From contig NC_083384.1 of assembly GCF_031755915.1 (NCBI RefSeq), positions 879,001 to 943,000 on the forward strand: a DNA stretch of 64,000 nucleotides, in the 5' to 3' direction. Below are positions 21,421-33,237 of this stretch, one piece after another. The notes under the pieces are model-generated. The model was not told the origin of the DNA, made no database searches, and saw nothing but the letters and a program-made list of their open reading frames with translations. The first letter of the stretch is position 1, and each line of letters starts with the position of its first letter. The position numbers and the translations under genes were made by a program. This DNA comes from Ziziphus jujuba (taxonomy: Eukaryota > Streptophyta > Magnoliopsida > Rosales > Rhamnaceae).

Positions 21421-22599
21421 ATTAGTATCTTCGAGGCCAGAAATCACAAAATATTCTAATTTATGATCAATTCATTCAATATTTCCATTTTTAGAGGACA
21501 AATTCCCACATTTAAATTATGTATCAGATGTACAAATACCCTACCCCATTCATCTGGAAATTTTGATTCAAACCCTTCGCTATTGGATGAAAGATGCCCC
21601 TTCTTTGCTTTTATTACGGCTTTTATTATAATTGGAATAGTTTTATTACTCCAGAAAAATCTTTTTCTTTTTTTTTTTGAAAAATAATTCAAGATTTTTC
21701 TTGTTCCTGTATAATTCTCATTTTTATGAATACGAATCCATCTTACTTTTTCTCCATAACCAATCTTCTCATTTATGATTGACATCTTCTGGGGTATTTT
21801 TTTAGCGAATTTATTTTTGTGGAAAAATAAAACATCTTGTACAAAAAGTCTTTTCCAATGATTTTCCAGCAGTTTTATGGTTCTTCACGGAGCCTTTCAT
21901 GCATTATGTTAGATATCAAGGAAAATCTATTTTGGTTTCAAAAGATACACCTCTTCTAATGAATAAATGGAAATATTTTCTTGTCCTTTTATGGAAATGT
22001 CATTTTTATGTGTGGGCTCAACCAGGAAGGATCTATATAAACCAATTAGCCAACCATTCTTTTGGCTTTTTAGGCTATCTTTTCAGTGTGCGACTAAATC
22101 TTTCAGTGGTAAGGAGTCAAATGCTAGAAAATTCATTTATAATGGATAATGCTATAAAGAAGCTTGATACATTAGTTCCAATTAGGCCAATGATTGGATC
22201 ATTGGCTAAAATGAAATTTTGTAACGAATTAGGACATCTTGTTAGTAAGTTGACCTGGGCCGATTCGTCAGATTTTGAGATTATCGATCAATTTGCCCAT
22301 ATATGCTGACATCTTTCTCATTATTTCAGCAAATCCTTAAAAAAAAAAGAGTTTGTATCGAATAAAATATATACTTTGACTTTCTTGTCTTAAAACTTTG
22401 GCTCGTAAACACAAAAGTATTGTACGGGTTTTTTTTTAAAATATTAGATTTGGAATTATTGTAAGAGTTCTTTATGCATGAAGAAGGGGTTCTTTATTTG
22501 ATTTTTCCAATAACTTATTTGACTTTTCAATGGTTATATAGAGGGCGAATTTGGTATTTGCATATTGTTTGCATCAATGATCTGGTCAATCATGAATGC
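21421..22599 (+). pseudogene. matK: matK 3' two thirds (group II intron maturase), pseudogene
   Basis: The plus strand reads SIHSIFPF, then a region with many stops and indels (21500-21890), then an open 136-codon stretch 21899-22309: [35 protein letters not shown] and [16 protein letters not shown]. The conserved end YRGRIWYL and CINDLVNHE follows, and its stop codon is changed to TGC at 22597. The protein would be the plastid intron maturase. The 5' third is missing because of the joint with rpl22. Confidence 0.93.
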
Positions 22600-22873
22600 T
22601 TGGTTGTTCGACCATGGAAATGGAAATTATCCTTAAATGCTGAAGAGATAACAAAAAATTTATTTAGTCGTCTATTATGAAATGTTCATATGGTAAGAGT
22701 AAAGGTTGATCAACTGAATATTCAACTTTGTTAGAGGCTTGTCTAGGGAAGGAGCTAGATTTTAGGTGTATACATAAGGAAGGCCGTGTGCAATGAAAAA
22801 TGCAAGCACGGTTTGGGGAAAGATTTTTGCCTATTTTTTATTTTCTAATTCTAGGAAGTAAATTATCTACTCC

Positions 22874-22910
22874 ATCCAACTAGTTCCGGGTTCGAGTCCC
22901 AGCCAACCCA
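22874..22910 (+). tRNA. trnK-UUU: trnK-UUU 3' exon (half tRNA), mutated
   Basis: The 37 bases from ATCC to AACCCA match the 3' half of plastid tRNA-Lys, with the T-loop GGTTCGAGTCC. Changes include CCGAC to CCAAC and CCCGGGC to CCCAGCC. The preceding 22600-22873 is the 3' end of the trnK group II intron, including a domain V-like GGCCGTGTGCAATGAAAAAT region. The 5' exon is outside the transferred block. Confidence 0.87.
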
Positions 22911-23203
22911 TTCTAATTATTCTATCGAAATCATATGTATCTAAATTAAATTTGAATTTTAATCAAAATTTTGTAACTTATTTATTTTTATTCAATTTAT
23001 TTATTCAGTTTATTAAAAAAAAAAATGGATGAATCTAGATAGATAAAAACCTCGATATATCTATGGATGTTGAATATTGGTTGACATGGGTATATAAGTC
23101 ATGTTATAATGTTGAATAACAAGCCCTCGATTATCTATTTATAGAAAATTCATGTGCTTGGGAGTCCCTGATGATTAATAATTGAATAAATCAAGATTTT
23201 ACC
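22911..23203 (+). other. trnK-psbA intergenic spacer
   Basis: AT-rich plastid spacer carrying the psbA upstream region in plastids. A TTGACA at about 23080, followed by TATAAG near 23094, resembles the plastid psbA promoter. There is no coding sequence. Confidence 0.6.
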
Positions 23204-24187
23204 ATGTCTTTACATTTGATGGTTTGGTGTTTTGATGATCCCTACCTATTGACCACAACTTCTCTATTTATTATCACTTTCATTGTTGCCTCTCCGGTAG
23301 ATACTGATGGTATTCGTGAACCTATTTCTGGATCTTTACTTTATGGAAACAATATTATTTCTGGTACCATTATTCCTACTTCTACAGCGATAGGTTTACA
23401 TTTTTACCCGATATGAGAAACGGCTTCCTTTGATGAATGGTTATAAAATGGTGGTCCTTATGAGCTAATTGTTCTGCACTTTTTACTTGGTGTAGCTGGT
23501 TATATGAGTTGTGAGTGGGAACTTAGTTTTCGTCTAGGTACGAGCCCTTGGATTGCTATTGCATATTCAGCTCCTGTTGTAGCTGCTACTGCTATTTCAT
23601 TGATCTATCCAATTGGTCAAGGAAGTTTTTATGACGATATGCCTCTAGGAATCTCTGGTACTTTCAACTTCATGATTGTATTCCAAGTTGAGCACAACAT
23701 CCTTATGCACCCATTTCACATGTTAGGTGTAGCTGGTGTATTCAGCGGCTCCCTACTCAGTGCTATGCATGGTTCCTTGGTAACTTCTAGTTTGATCAGG
23801 GAAACCACAGAAAATGAATATGATAATGAAGGTTACAGATTCAGTCAAAAGGAAGAAACCTACAATATCGTAGCCGCTCATGGTTATTTTGGATGATTGA
23901 TCTTCCAATATGCTAGTTTCAACAACTCTCATTCTTTACACTTCTTCCTAGCTGCTTGGCCTGTAGTAGGTATTTGGTTCACTACTTTATGTATTAGCAC
24001 TATGACTTTTAACTTTAATGGTTTCAATTTCAACCTATCTACAATTGATAGCCAAGGTTGTGTAATTAATACCTGGGCTGATATTATCAGCCGTGCTAAG
24101 TTAGGTATGGAAGTTATGCATGAATTTAACGCTCATAACTTCCCTCTGGATCTAGCTGCGGTCGAAGTTCCATCTACAAATGGATAA
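23204..24187 (+). pseudogene. psbA: psbA (photosystem II D1 protein), pseudogene
   Basis: The start ATG at 23204 is followed directly by the codons for [12 protein letters not shown], so about 28 codons after the start are deleted. Further breaks are GGA to TGA in GWFGV, a one-base loss before LLT, a stop after HFYPI at about 23416, and others. Open parts include [42 protein letters not shown] and the end [12 protein letters not shown] with TAA 24185-24187. D1 binds the photosystem II reaction-centre cofactors. Confidence 0.95.
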
Positions 24188-24517
24188 GACTTTGGTATTA
24201 GTGTATACTGAGTTATTGAACATAAAGGAGCAATAATCATTTCTTGTTCTAGCAAGAAGTTTGGTATTACTCCTTTAGGAGTTTTTTTACTTAAATTTTT
24301 TTCTTTACTTCATCTTTACTTCAACATACCCATACATTCATTATGTAGAAATTTTTATTTTTGATATCCTCTTTTCAATTTTTTTTATTTTACATTTAAA
24401 TTTAAAGTTTTCAATTCCATTTTTTCTTTTTTAAGTTTGAATAATGAAAAAAAAATGATAAATGGTGTAAATTGACTTATTTGTTTGTAATTTGTAAGTT
24501 TGTAATTTGTAATAGGG
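24188..24517 (+). other. psbA-trnH spacer
   Basis: Includes an inverted repeat just after psbA (AAAGGAGCAATAA near 24221 and TTACTCCTTTAGGAG near 24266), the expected psbA 3' stem-loop terminator in plastids. The rest is AT-rich. Confidence 0.65.
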
Positions 24518-24592
24518 GCGGATGTAGCCAAGTGGATCAAGGCAGTGGATTGTGAATCCACCATGTGCGGGTTCAATTCCCATCATTCACCC
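24518..24592 (+). tRNA. trnH-GUG: trnH-GUG (plastid tRNA-His), probably non-functional
   Basis: 75 bases starting GCGGATGTAGCC, with anticodon GTG in GATTGTGAATC. The anticodon stem and D arm are intact. Several transitions in the 3' half (ATGCGCGG to ATGTGCGG and CGTTCGCC to CATTCACC) weaken the T arm and acceptor stem, including a C-A mismatch at the second acceptor pair. Its position between psbA and rpl2 matches the LSC/IRa border. Confidence 0.93.
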
Positions 24593-24908
24593 ATATATAT
24601 ATTTAAACTAAACAAAAAAATATTGAAAATATGAAAATAGTTAACTATATATACTATATATATTAACTAAATACACTATAGATATTAACTAAATAAAGAC
24701 TAAATAAAGAAAAATTTTAAAATTTAAATTGAAGTATCAACTAAACGGGACCAAGTGACTATTATTTCTTTTTATGCTTTTGTGTTAAGCATATTTATTT
24801 TTCTTAATAAATGATTTGCTACAAAAGGAATTTTTTATTTTTTTAGTGAACGTGTCACAATTAATTACTACTTTTTTTTTTTTTTTTGTAAAGATGAAGA
24901 AACAATTT
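24593..24908. other. trnH-rpl2 spacer (LSC/IRa border region)
   Basis: AT-rich sequence with TATATA repeats and a T run (about 24870-24888). No gene was recognised. rps19 is not present, as expected for the IRa side of the border. Confidence 0.55.
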
Positions 24909-25341
24909 CTATTTACTATAGCGACTAAGAATCAAATTATCACTATATTTATTCCTTTTTCTACTTCTTCTTCCAAGTGTAGGATAACCCCAAGGGGTTG
25001 CAGGTTTTTTCTACCAATCGGGGCCCTCCCTTCACCACCCCCATGGGGATGGTCTACAAGGTTCATAACTACTCCTCTTACTACAGGACGCTTACCTAGC
25101 CAACATTTCAATCCGGCTCTACCTAAACTTTTCTGGTTCACCCCAACATTCCCCACTTGTCCAACTGTTGTTGAGCAGTTTTTGGGTACCAAACAGACCT
25201 CCCCAAAAGGTAGTTTTAATGTGGCTGGTTTACCCTCTTTTGCAATCAGTTTCGCTACAGCACCTGCTGCTCTAGCTAGTTGTCCACCCTTTCCAAGTGT
25301 GATTTCTATGTTATGTATGGCCGTGCCTAGGGGCATATCGG
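24909..25341 (-). pseudogene. rpl2: rpl2 exon 2 (plastid ribosomal protein L2), pseudogene
   Basis: The minus strand reads [55 protein letters not shown] and [18 protein letters not shown] one-base deletion then shifts the frame; the usual tail [20 protein letters not shown] is found in the next frame, ending at TAG 24909-24911. It is otherwise well preserved. Exon 1 is at 32215-32605, beyond the intron that holds copia element C. Confidence 0.93.
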
Positions 25342-25465
25342 TTGAAGTAGATTCTTCTTTTTGATCATTCAAAACCCCTTCCTAAATTGTACAAGCTTCT
25401 TCCAAAGCATATGGCTTTCTGGATGTAGATGATGATATCTATACAAATTGATCTTATATATATAT
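25342..25465 (-). other. rpl2: rpl2 intron, 3' part (left of copia C)
   Basis: 124 bases of intron between exon 2 and the copia insertion. It ends in TATAT (25461-25465), the left copy of the target duplication. Confidence 0.8.
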
Positions 25466-26476
25466 TGTTGAAATGTGGTGATCTTGCCACAATGTGCAAG
25501 GTAGTTTGGTTACACTTGCACTCTTCATTTTGCAACATCAAAGACCAAGCATTGTTTATGTTTATGCGTTTTATTTTATCTTGTAATGTTTAGGAACAAT
25601 ACCCTTTTTGTAATGCCCTAAGCTCATTATCTAGCTTAAGGCCTTTTTTGTGTAGTTGCCGTAATTGTATTTCCAGCAACATAAGTCCACTTCCTTGCAT
25701 TCCGTTTGAAGTAGGTTTGGTATTTGGACCTGACTTTTGGATATGATAAACTAGATACGCAGAGGAAGCAGCCGCAAAAAGAATGGCCCAATTTGGAGCT
25801 GGGAAGGCTGAGTTAAGCCCCAAACAATCTGACCCTTGTGCAGTGTTGTTGCCCAGAACACTGCGCAAAACTGCCTCGGGTTTGATTACTTTTGAATGGG
25901 TAAATGGACTTTGTTTTATCTGGTTTTTGGGTAAAACGTAGTTTAATATTCAAAAAGGTTTCCCTCCAATTTTCAAGTCAAATGGAGCTGGTTTTCAAAT
26001 TCAAATACCTTAGACAAGCTGAACTGCCCATTAAAGAAGGTTTCTTGCATGCCCAGCACATTGATTAGAGTTAGTTGAGGTAGTTTGGCTTGGTTGGTTA
26101 CTTTTAATGCTTTTGTATTTATTGCTCAATATGGCAGCATGCCTTATTTTCTTTTTGATGTATTTAAAAGTATGAAAATTGTAATGAAAAACGTTGAGAA
26201 AGAAAATATTCAAAAAACAGATTTTGAAAAACAACATTTTTGGCTCTCTCTCTCTCAACTACTACATTTTTGGTTTCTTGTTCTTCCCAAAGCTAACAAC
26301 CTTCTCAAGAACCCTAAACCTCCATTAAAACCAGAAACAAAACATAAACAAACCCAAAAAAAAAAAAACAAAATCAAGAACCAAGAACCAAGAACCAACA
26401 ACAATCATTCTTGACTAACACCTTGAATGATTGTGCTCTAGGGTACAACAACATAAACCTACACCAAATTCCATCA
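25466..26476 (+). repeat. Copia C 5' LTR (1011 bp)
   Basis: It runs from TGTTGAAATG to CCATCA, immediately before the primer site. It holds CT microsatellite and A-rich stretches near its end (26247-26375). It is similar over its full length to 30679-31693. Confidence 0.94.
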
Positions 26477-26488
26477 TGGTATCAGAGC
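26477..26488 (+). promoter_or_regulatory. Copia C primer binding site (tRNA-iMet)
   Basis: TGGTATCAGAGC directly abuts the 5' LTR and is complementary to the 3' end of initiator tRNA-Met. Confidence 0.94.
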
Positions 26489-26682
26489 ATAGTGTAATTT
26501 CTTAGGACCTTGTGAGCTTTCAACCTAGACCATTTTATTTGTGAGAGGATTCCCCACCTAAAGCCTTCCAACCCAAACCAAAACCTCCCAAAAAGACTAG
26601 TTGAAACTCACCAAAACACCACCACCTGAGAGCTTGTTCTTGTGTCCATTTTTCAAAACTTTTCAAAAACCATCTTTTTCAA

Positions 26683-29600
26683 ATGGCCTCACAATCCTTT
26701 GCAACCCCAACACCACCTAAGTTTGAAGGCCAAAACTATTCCATTTGGAGTATAAAAATGGAAGCCTACCTTCAAGCCTTTGGTTTATGGGAAGTCATAG
26801 AAGAAGGTTATGTAGTGGAGGAGTTGAGAGCTAATGCAACCCAAGCACAAAGAAATGCACATGAGGCCGAAGTTGCCAAGGGGTTCAAGGCCCTCACTGC
26901 CTTGCACTCCTCCATGAGTGATTCCATTTTTATAAGGATAATGTCATGCACAAGTGCTAGAGAGGTTTGGATAAAGCTTCAAGAGGAGTTCCATGGAAAT
27001 ACTAGAACTCGGCAAATGCAAGTTTTAAACCTAAGAAGAGAGTTTGAGACCTTGAAGATGAAGGAGAATGAGCTTGTCAAGGATTTCATGGAAAGGATGC
27101 TCAAAGTGGTAAATCAAATTCGGGTCCTTGGTGAGCAATTGATCGATTAAATGGTAGTAGAGAAAGTATTGGTGAGCTTACCCGAAAGGTTTGAAGCTAA
27201 GATTTCCTCCCTTGAAGAATCTAGAAATCTTAGTGAAATAACCTTGAGTGAGCTCATCAATGCTCTTCAAGCAACCGAACAAATGAGAGCCATTAGAAAG
27301 GAGGAGACCATAGAGACTGCATTCTATGGTGGCCACAGCAACAAAAAGAAGAACAAAGGAAGGAAGAGCAACAACACCAACCAAACCGGTTTTACAACCA
27401 ACAACAACACAGACAACAACAAAAATGGATGGAATCAACAACAACAACAATAAAGCCATCAAAACCGAGGAGGGCATCCACCTTGCCCTCATTGCAAGAA
27501 GCTTGGACATCTACCATCCAAGTGTTTTTGGGGGCCGGATGCATCTTGTGAATGATGTGGAGGAAAAGGCCACATTGCCAAAGTATGCAAGCAAAGGAGA
27601 CAACAAGCCAATGTGGTTAATGAAGAAGCCGAGAACCTATTTGTGGCCACATGCCTTAAAGTCACAAGTAGTGGTCTCGGTTGGCTTGTGGATAGTGGTT
27701 GCTCACACCACATGAGTTCCCAAAAGGATGGCTTTGTGGAGCTTGACCGAAACTACAAAACCAAAGTGAAGATTGGTGATGGCCGGTTCATGAAAGTAGA
27801 AGGCAAAGGAGATGTGTGCTTGAACACCAAGGAAGGTACCAAAATTATAAAAGATGTGCTATATGTTCCTAGTTTATGTGAAAACTTGCTTAGTGTAGCA
27901 CAATTGGTAGAAAGAGGCTTTGCTTTAAATTTTGCAAAAGATGGATGTATCATATATGATGCTTGTGGTAATGAGTTGTTTAAGGTACCATTGAAGGACA
28001 AAAGCTATAGATTGGACCTAGTTAAGAATGAACAAGCCTTAAAAACCAAAGTGGAGTCCATTTCTCAACTTTGGCATAAAAGGCTTGGGCATTCTAGCTA
28101 TGGTGCCATGAAAAACACCAATGCCATTGTGAAGGATATGCCAAAGATTGAGGAGATGAAAAGCCTATGTGATGTATGCCAACTAGGGAAATCCACACGG
28201 CTTCCATTCCCTAAAGCCGGTTCATGGAGAGCTAAGGAGAAGCTTGAGCTAGTCCATTCGGATGTGTGTGGACCGATGAGTTTGTCATCAATTGGAGGAT
28301 GTAAGTACTTCCTAACCTTTATTGATGACTACTCAAGGATGTGTTGGGTATATTTTCTAACAACCAAGTCACAAGTGCTTGAGAAGTTCATGGAATTCAA
28401 GAAGATGGTGGAAACCCAAAGCAATACAAAGATAAAGTGCTTGAGAACCGACAATGGTGGAGAATATACAAGCTTGGCTATGGAGGATTTTTGCAAAGAA
28501 AATGGAATGGTGCATCAATTCACAACACCATACACACCACAACAAAATGGTATTTGTGAGAGGAAAAATAGGACCTTGATGGAGATGGCAAGGTGCATGA
28601 TACATGAGAAGAACATGCCAAAGAAGTTTTGGGTCGAAGCCATATACACGACTAGCTACATCCAAAACCGAGCATACACCAAAGCCAATGACTCCAAGAC
28701 ACCCTATGAGATATGGTATGGAGAAAAACCATCTTTGGACAACATAAAAATCTTTGGAAGTGTTTGTTTTCTCCATGTTCATCCACACATGAGAGAGAAG
28801 CTTGACAAAAGGGCAAATGTGGGCATCTTGGTCGGCTTTAGTGAGGTTACCAAAGGTTTTAGGGTTTTCAACTTGGAAACCAAGAAACTTGTGGTAACAA
28901 GGGATGTGAGGATTGATGAAGATGCTGTTTGGGATTGGACAAAGGAGAAGCTTCTTGTCCATGAAGATAATGCTCGGTTGGATGATGGAGAAGAAGAAAC
29001 CAATGACAATGACAATGAAGAAAATGAAGATGATGAGGAGGATGCACTTGAGACCATTGGAGCCGAATTGGAGATTGGAGATGGTGTTAGAGGAGAAAGG
29101 CCATTGCTTGAAATATATGAAAGGTGCAATGTTGCCTTGAGTGATCCTACCAATGCTCAAGAAGCTATGCAAAAGAAAGAGTGGATGGAGGCCATGCAAA
29201 CCGAAATGGATATGATAGAAAAGAATGAAACTTGGTCTTTGGTTTCTAAACCTAAATACAAGAAACCAATTGGTGTAAAGTGGATCTTTAGGACCAAGTT
29301 CAACCCGGATGGAACAATATGCAAGCACAAGGCAAGGCTTGTGGCAAAAGGCTATGCACAACAAGCGGGTGTAGATTATGGAGAGACGTTTGCACCGGTT
29401 GCAAGAATGGAGACCATAAGGCTCATCCTATCCATCTCGGCCTCAATGTCATGGAAGGTGTACCACCTTGATGTAAAGTCGGCTTTCTTGAATGGTGTGC
29501 TTCAAGAGGAGGTTTATGTCAAGCAACCCGAGGGCTTCATTGTTCAAGGACATGAGGATAAAGTCTACCATCTACACAAGGCACTTTACGGGTTAAAGCA

Positions 29601-30684
29601 AGCACTTAGGGCTTGGTATGGCAAGATTGATGGTTACTTGACCTAACAAGGCTTTAGGAGGAGTCCAAATGAGCCAACACTATACATAAGGAATGAAGAA
29701 GGCATGATTGTTATCTCACTCTATGTGGATGATTTGTTGGTCACGGGTGAAAATGAAAAGAATGTGGAAGTTTTGAAAAATGAACTTGAAAAGGAGTTTG
29801 ACATGTCAAGCCTTGGTGAAATGAATTACTTCCTTGGAGTGGAAGTGATGCAATGCTCTAGGGGTATTTTCATATCTCAAGAGAAATACATCAAAGATCT
29901 TTTGAAAAAGTTCAAGCTTGATGAATGCAAGCCAATGTCAACACCAATGAGCCAAGGAGACAAATACAAGAAGGAGGATGGCACACCAAAGGTAAACCCG
30001 ACCCTATATAGAAGCATGATAGGAAGTTTGCTCTATGTATGTTCATCAAGACTGGATATTATGCATGCCACATGTGTTTTGTCTAGATATATGCAAGCAC
30101 CATCCCAAAACCATTTTGTAGGTGCCAAAAGAATTCTTAGATACTTAAAAGGAACACAAGACTTTGGAGTTTGGCATGATAGGCAAGATGTGATGAGATT
30201 AAGGGCCTACTCGGATAGTGATTGGGCTGGATGCTTGGATGATATGAAGAGCACTTCGGGGTATCTTTTCTCACTTAGTAGTGGACCATTCTCATGGAAT
30301 GCAAAGAAGCAAGCAACAACCGCTCAAAGCACCGCCGAAGCCGAGTACATTGCTTGCTCTTCATGTGCAAATCAATGCGTTTGGCTTAGGAAATTATTGG
30401 AGGACCTTGGTTATCCTCAAGAGGGTTCAACCATCATCAAATGTGACAACACTTCAGCCATATCAATAGCCAAGAACCCCGTTCAACATGGAAGGACAAA
30501 ACACATACCGGTGAAGTATCACTCTTTGAGGGAGTTTGAAGAAAATGGAGAAGTAAGCTTGGAATATATCAAGACTGAAGATAACCTTGCAGATTTCTTC
30601 ACCAAGCCACTTCCAAAAGCAAGATTTGAGACCTTGAGGAAGCTTCTAAATATTTTAAGCAAGAACACCAAGGAGGAGTGTTGA
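26683..30684 (+). pseudogene. Copia C gag-pol polyprotein, four in-frame stops
   Basis: All open pieces (26683-27150, 27151-27453, 27613-29646, 29704-30684) are in one phase, giving 1333 codons with stops at 27148 TAA, 27451 TAA, 27553 TGA and 29644 TAA and no frameshift. Domains in order: gag (FEGQNYSIWSIKMEAYLQAF), two zinc knuckles (one containing a stop), protease WLVDSGCSHHM, integrase HKRLGHSS with TDNGGEY and PQQNGICERKNRT, reverse transcriptase HLDVKSAFLNGV and YVDDLL, and RNase H to FFTKPLP. At least the stop at 27148 fits CAA to TAA. It is homologous throughout to element D's protein. Confidence 0.95.
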
Positions 30685-31693
30685 AATGTGGTGATCTTGC
30701 CACAATGTGCAAGGTAGTTCAGTTACACTTGCACTCTTTGTTTTACAACATCAAAGACCAAACATTGTTTATGTTTATGCATTTTATTTTATCTTGTAAT
30801 GTTCAAGAACAATATCCTTTTTGTAATTCCCTAAGCTCATTATCTAGCTTAAGGCCTTTTTTGTCTAGTTGCTGGAATTGTATTTCCAGCAACATAAGTC
30901 CACTTCCTTGGATTCCGTTTGAAGTAGGTTTGGTATTTGGACCTTAATTTTGGATATGATAAACTCGATATGCAGAGGAAGCAGTATAAAAAATAATGGC
31001 CCAATTTGGAGCTGGGAAGGCTGCGTTAAGCCCAAAACAATCTGACCCTTGTGCAGTGTTGTTGCCCAGAAAACTGGGCAAAACTGCCTCGGGTTTGATT
31101 ACTTTTGAATGGGTAAATGGACTTTGTTTTATCTTTTTTTTGGGTAGAACATATTTTAATATTCAAAAAGGCTTCCCTCCAATTTTCAAGTCAAATGGAG
31201 CTGGTTTTCAAATTCAAATGCCTTAGAGAAGCTGAACTGCCCGTTAAAGAAGGTTTCTTGCATGCCCAGCACATTGATTAGAGTTAGTTAAGGTAGTTTG
31301 GCTTGGTTGGTTACTTTTAATGCTTTTGTATTTATTGCTCAATATGGAAGAATGCGTTATTGTCTTTTTGATGTATTTAAAAGTATGAAAATTGTAATGA
31401 AAAACGTTGAGAAAGAAAATATTCAAAAAACAGATTTTGAAAAACAACATTTTTGGCTCTCTCTCTCTCTCAACTACTACATTTTTGGTTTCTTCTTCTT
31501 CCCAAAGCTAAAAACCTTCCCAAGAACCCTAAACCTCCATTAAAACCAGAAACAAAACCTAAAAAAACCCAAAAAAAAAAAAAAACAAAATCAAGAACCA
31601 AGAACCAAGAACCAACAACAATCATTCTTAACTAACACCTTGAATGATTGTGCTCTAGGGTAAAACAACATAAACCTACACCAAATTCCATCA
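30679..31693 (+). repeat. Copia C 3' LTR (1015 bp)
   Basis: It starts at TGTTGAAATG, overlapping the end of the polyprotein frame. A purine-rich stretch CAAGGAGGAG precedes it. It ends CCATCA before the right TATAT duplication. Confidence 0.94.
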
Positions 31694-32214
31694 TATATAT
31701 CATATAATTCTTATATATATCATATAATGAAGTACCGCATGAATGGATATATAGGAATCAAAATCTATCGAGTCACTCATGTTATGATCTTCTACATCTT
31801 AGGTCTTCCCGTTCCTTCATCTGGCTTATGTTCTTCATGTAGAATTTAGACCAAATGACTCTATGAAATTACGTTGATACTTCCACATATTACAGGTAAT
31901 GTAGGAGAAATCTCTATTTTTCTCCTTGGGCTTAGCTTTCAACTCGCCTTTGACCATCAAATGAAATGCGAAGAACCCGTCCTCCTCTCTTTGAAACAAG
32001 GGGTGCTTTTGGTTCTGTCGGTGCTTGAAACAATTTTTTCTTTTCCATATTACTATATCTATAGAGTCAATAATTTTATATGAGGAACTCCTGAACTCAA
32101 TCACTTGTTGCCATTACTCTTCAGTTTTCTACCGAGGTCTATCCTGTAGAGGGACTCAAATTGTAAACCTAATTGGTTACTTCCAATTACATAAATCAAT
32201 AGATCAAACCGCAC
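31694..32214 (-). other. rpl2: rpl2 intron, 5' part (right of copia C)
   Basis: It begins with the right TATAT duplication and ends at GTGCGG, the group II 5' splice end next to exon 1. The open frames here (31835-32104 minus, 31874-32083 plus) are intron, not genes. Confidence 0.82.
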
Positions 32215-32605
32215 TCAAAGGTAAGGTATTTCCTATTTTTATAGGAACTTCTGTACTAGAAACAATGGTATCTCCAATTATAGCCCCTCTGGGATGTAAA
32301 ATATATCTTTTCTCACCATCCCCATAGTGTATGAGACAAATGTATGCATTTCGATTAGGATCATATTTTAGAGTTACGATTCTACCATATATGCCTTTTT
32401 CATTTCGTCGAAAATCGATTTTATGATATAGACACTTATGACCTCCCCCTCTATGCCTTGCGGTAATGATTCCTCTGGCATTACGACCTTTACCACAATG
32501 ATGCTGCCCATAGATCAAATTATTTCATGGATTGGATTTCACTTGATTGTCTATGACTCCTTTGCCTGTGCTTGGGATATAAGTATTGTATAGATGTATC
32601 GCCAT
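32215..32605 (-). pseudogene. rpl2: rpl2 exon 1, pseudogene
   Basis: It starts at ATG 32603-32605 (MAIHLYN), with a TGA after VKSNP where arginine is expected. It is then open: [56 protein letters not shown] and [18 protein letters not shown]2 is a core protein of the large ribosomal subunit. rpl23 lies 18 bp upstream, as in plastomes. Confidence 0.93.
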
Positions 32606-32623
32606 GCTATTAAGTATTTTGAT

Positions 32624-32905
32624 TTAAGTTCTTTTCTTTCTAACAGGTGGAATAGAATAACTCGGTTGAAGCGTAATGGTCATATGCCTGTAATGCATTG
32701 TATGTCCTGTAATAGGTCCCATTCTTCTACCCTTTTCTAGTAGTCGATGACTATTCATAGCTATTACCTTAACACCAAAGAAGAGTTCAACCCAATGCTT
32801 TATTTCTGTCCTAGTTGATCCTGATTCGACATTAGAAGTATATTGATTTTTCAAAAATAACCGAATACTTTTGTCTGTAAATATAGCATATTTGATTCCA
32901 TCCAT
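32624..32905 (-). CDS. rpl23: rpl23 (plastid ribosomal protein L23), intact reading frame
   Basis: An uninterrupted minus-strand frame of 93 residues plus stop, the usual length. It encodes [56 protein letters not shown] and [13 protein letters not shown] few replacements are present (for example in [11 protein letters not shown] and RRMIITLQPGY), but there is no stop or frameshift. IR genes evolve slowly, which may explain its condition. No sign of nuclear expression was seen. Confidence 0.93.
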   Translation of the reverse strand: MDGIKYAIFTDKSIRLFLKNQYTSNVESGSTRTEIKHWVELFFGVKVIAMNSHRLLEKGRRMGPITGHTMHYRHMTITLQPSYSIPPVRKKRT

Positions 32906-33075
32906 AAATCTATTTTCTTCCCTATGAGTTATAGTCTCAATAAGAATGCTAGTTCTTACTGTTCATATGTTATGATATGAATATACCATACCAATTCGTT
33001 ATGTATGGATGATGAGATTCCATTGATACAGAGCCAATTCCAATAGACTTATTCTATTGAAGGGTCCCATTGGTA

Positions 33076-33149
33076 TGCATCCAGTAGGAATTGAACCTAC
33101 GAATTCACCAATTATGAGTTGGTCGCTTTAACCATTCAGCCATGGATGC
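33076..33149 (-). tRNA. trnI-CAU: trnI-CAU, nearly intact
   Basis: The minus strand folds as a 74-base tRNA from GCATCCATGGCTGAATGG to GGATGCA. Anticodon CAT is in AACTCATAATT, and acceptor and T arms pair (GGTTCAATTCC loop). Compared with the usual plastid gene I see two changes, one in AAGCGACC and one in GGTGAA. Its position between rpl23 and ycf2 identifies it as the isoleucine tRNA whose CAU anticodon is modified in plastids. Confidence 0.93.
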
Positions 33150-33237
33150 TTAGCGAGGATCCTCGTACATAGTAAATAACCAAATTCCAATTCAAATTAA
33201 ATCTTTAGGATAAATCAATGCAATTTAGGAGGACACA

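Larger units (their letters stand above)
25466..31693 (+). mobile_element. Ty1/copia element C, complete but defective, in the rpl2 intron
   Basis: A 6228-bp element bounded by LTRs that start TGTTGAAATGTGGTGATCTT and end AATTCCATCA. The target duplication TATAT is at 25461-25465 and 31694-31698. The primer site is tRNA-iMet. One gag-pol frame of 1333 codons is broken only by four in-frame stops. LTR differences are clearly more frequent than in element D, so this copy is older. Confidence 0.96.

Noticed and set aside
21456..21785. 109-codon minus-strand frame
   Set aside because: It is antisense to the decayed matK sequence and matches no known protein.
24816..25364. 182-codon plus-strand frame
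   Set aside because: It is antisense to rpl2 exon 2.
28369..29364. 331-codon open frame on the minus strand
   Set aside because: It is antisense to the copia C integrase/reverse-transcriptase region. The equivalent region of element D also has antisense frames (50006-50308, 50621-51043), which arise from codon bias. There is no known domain.
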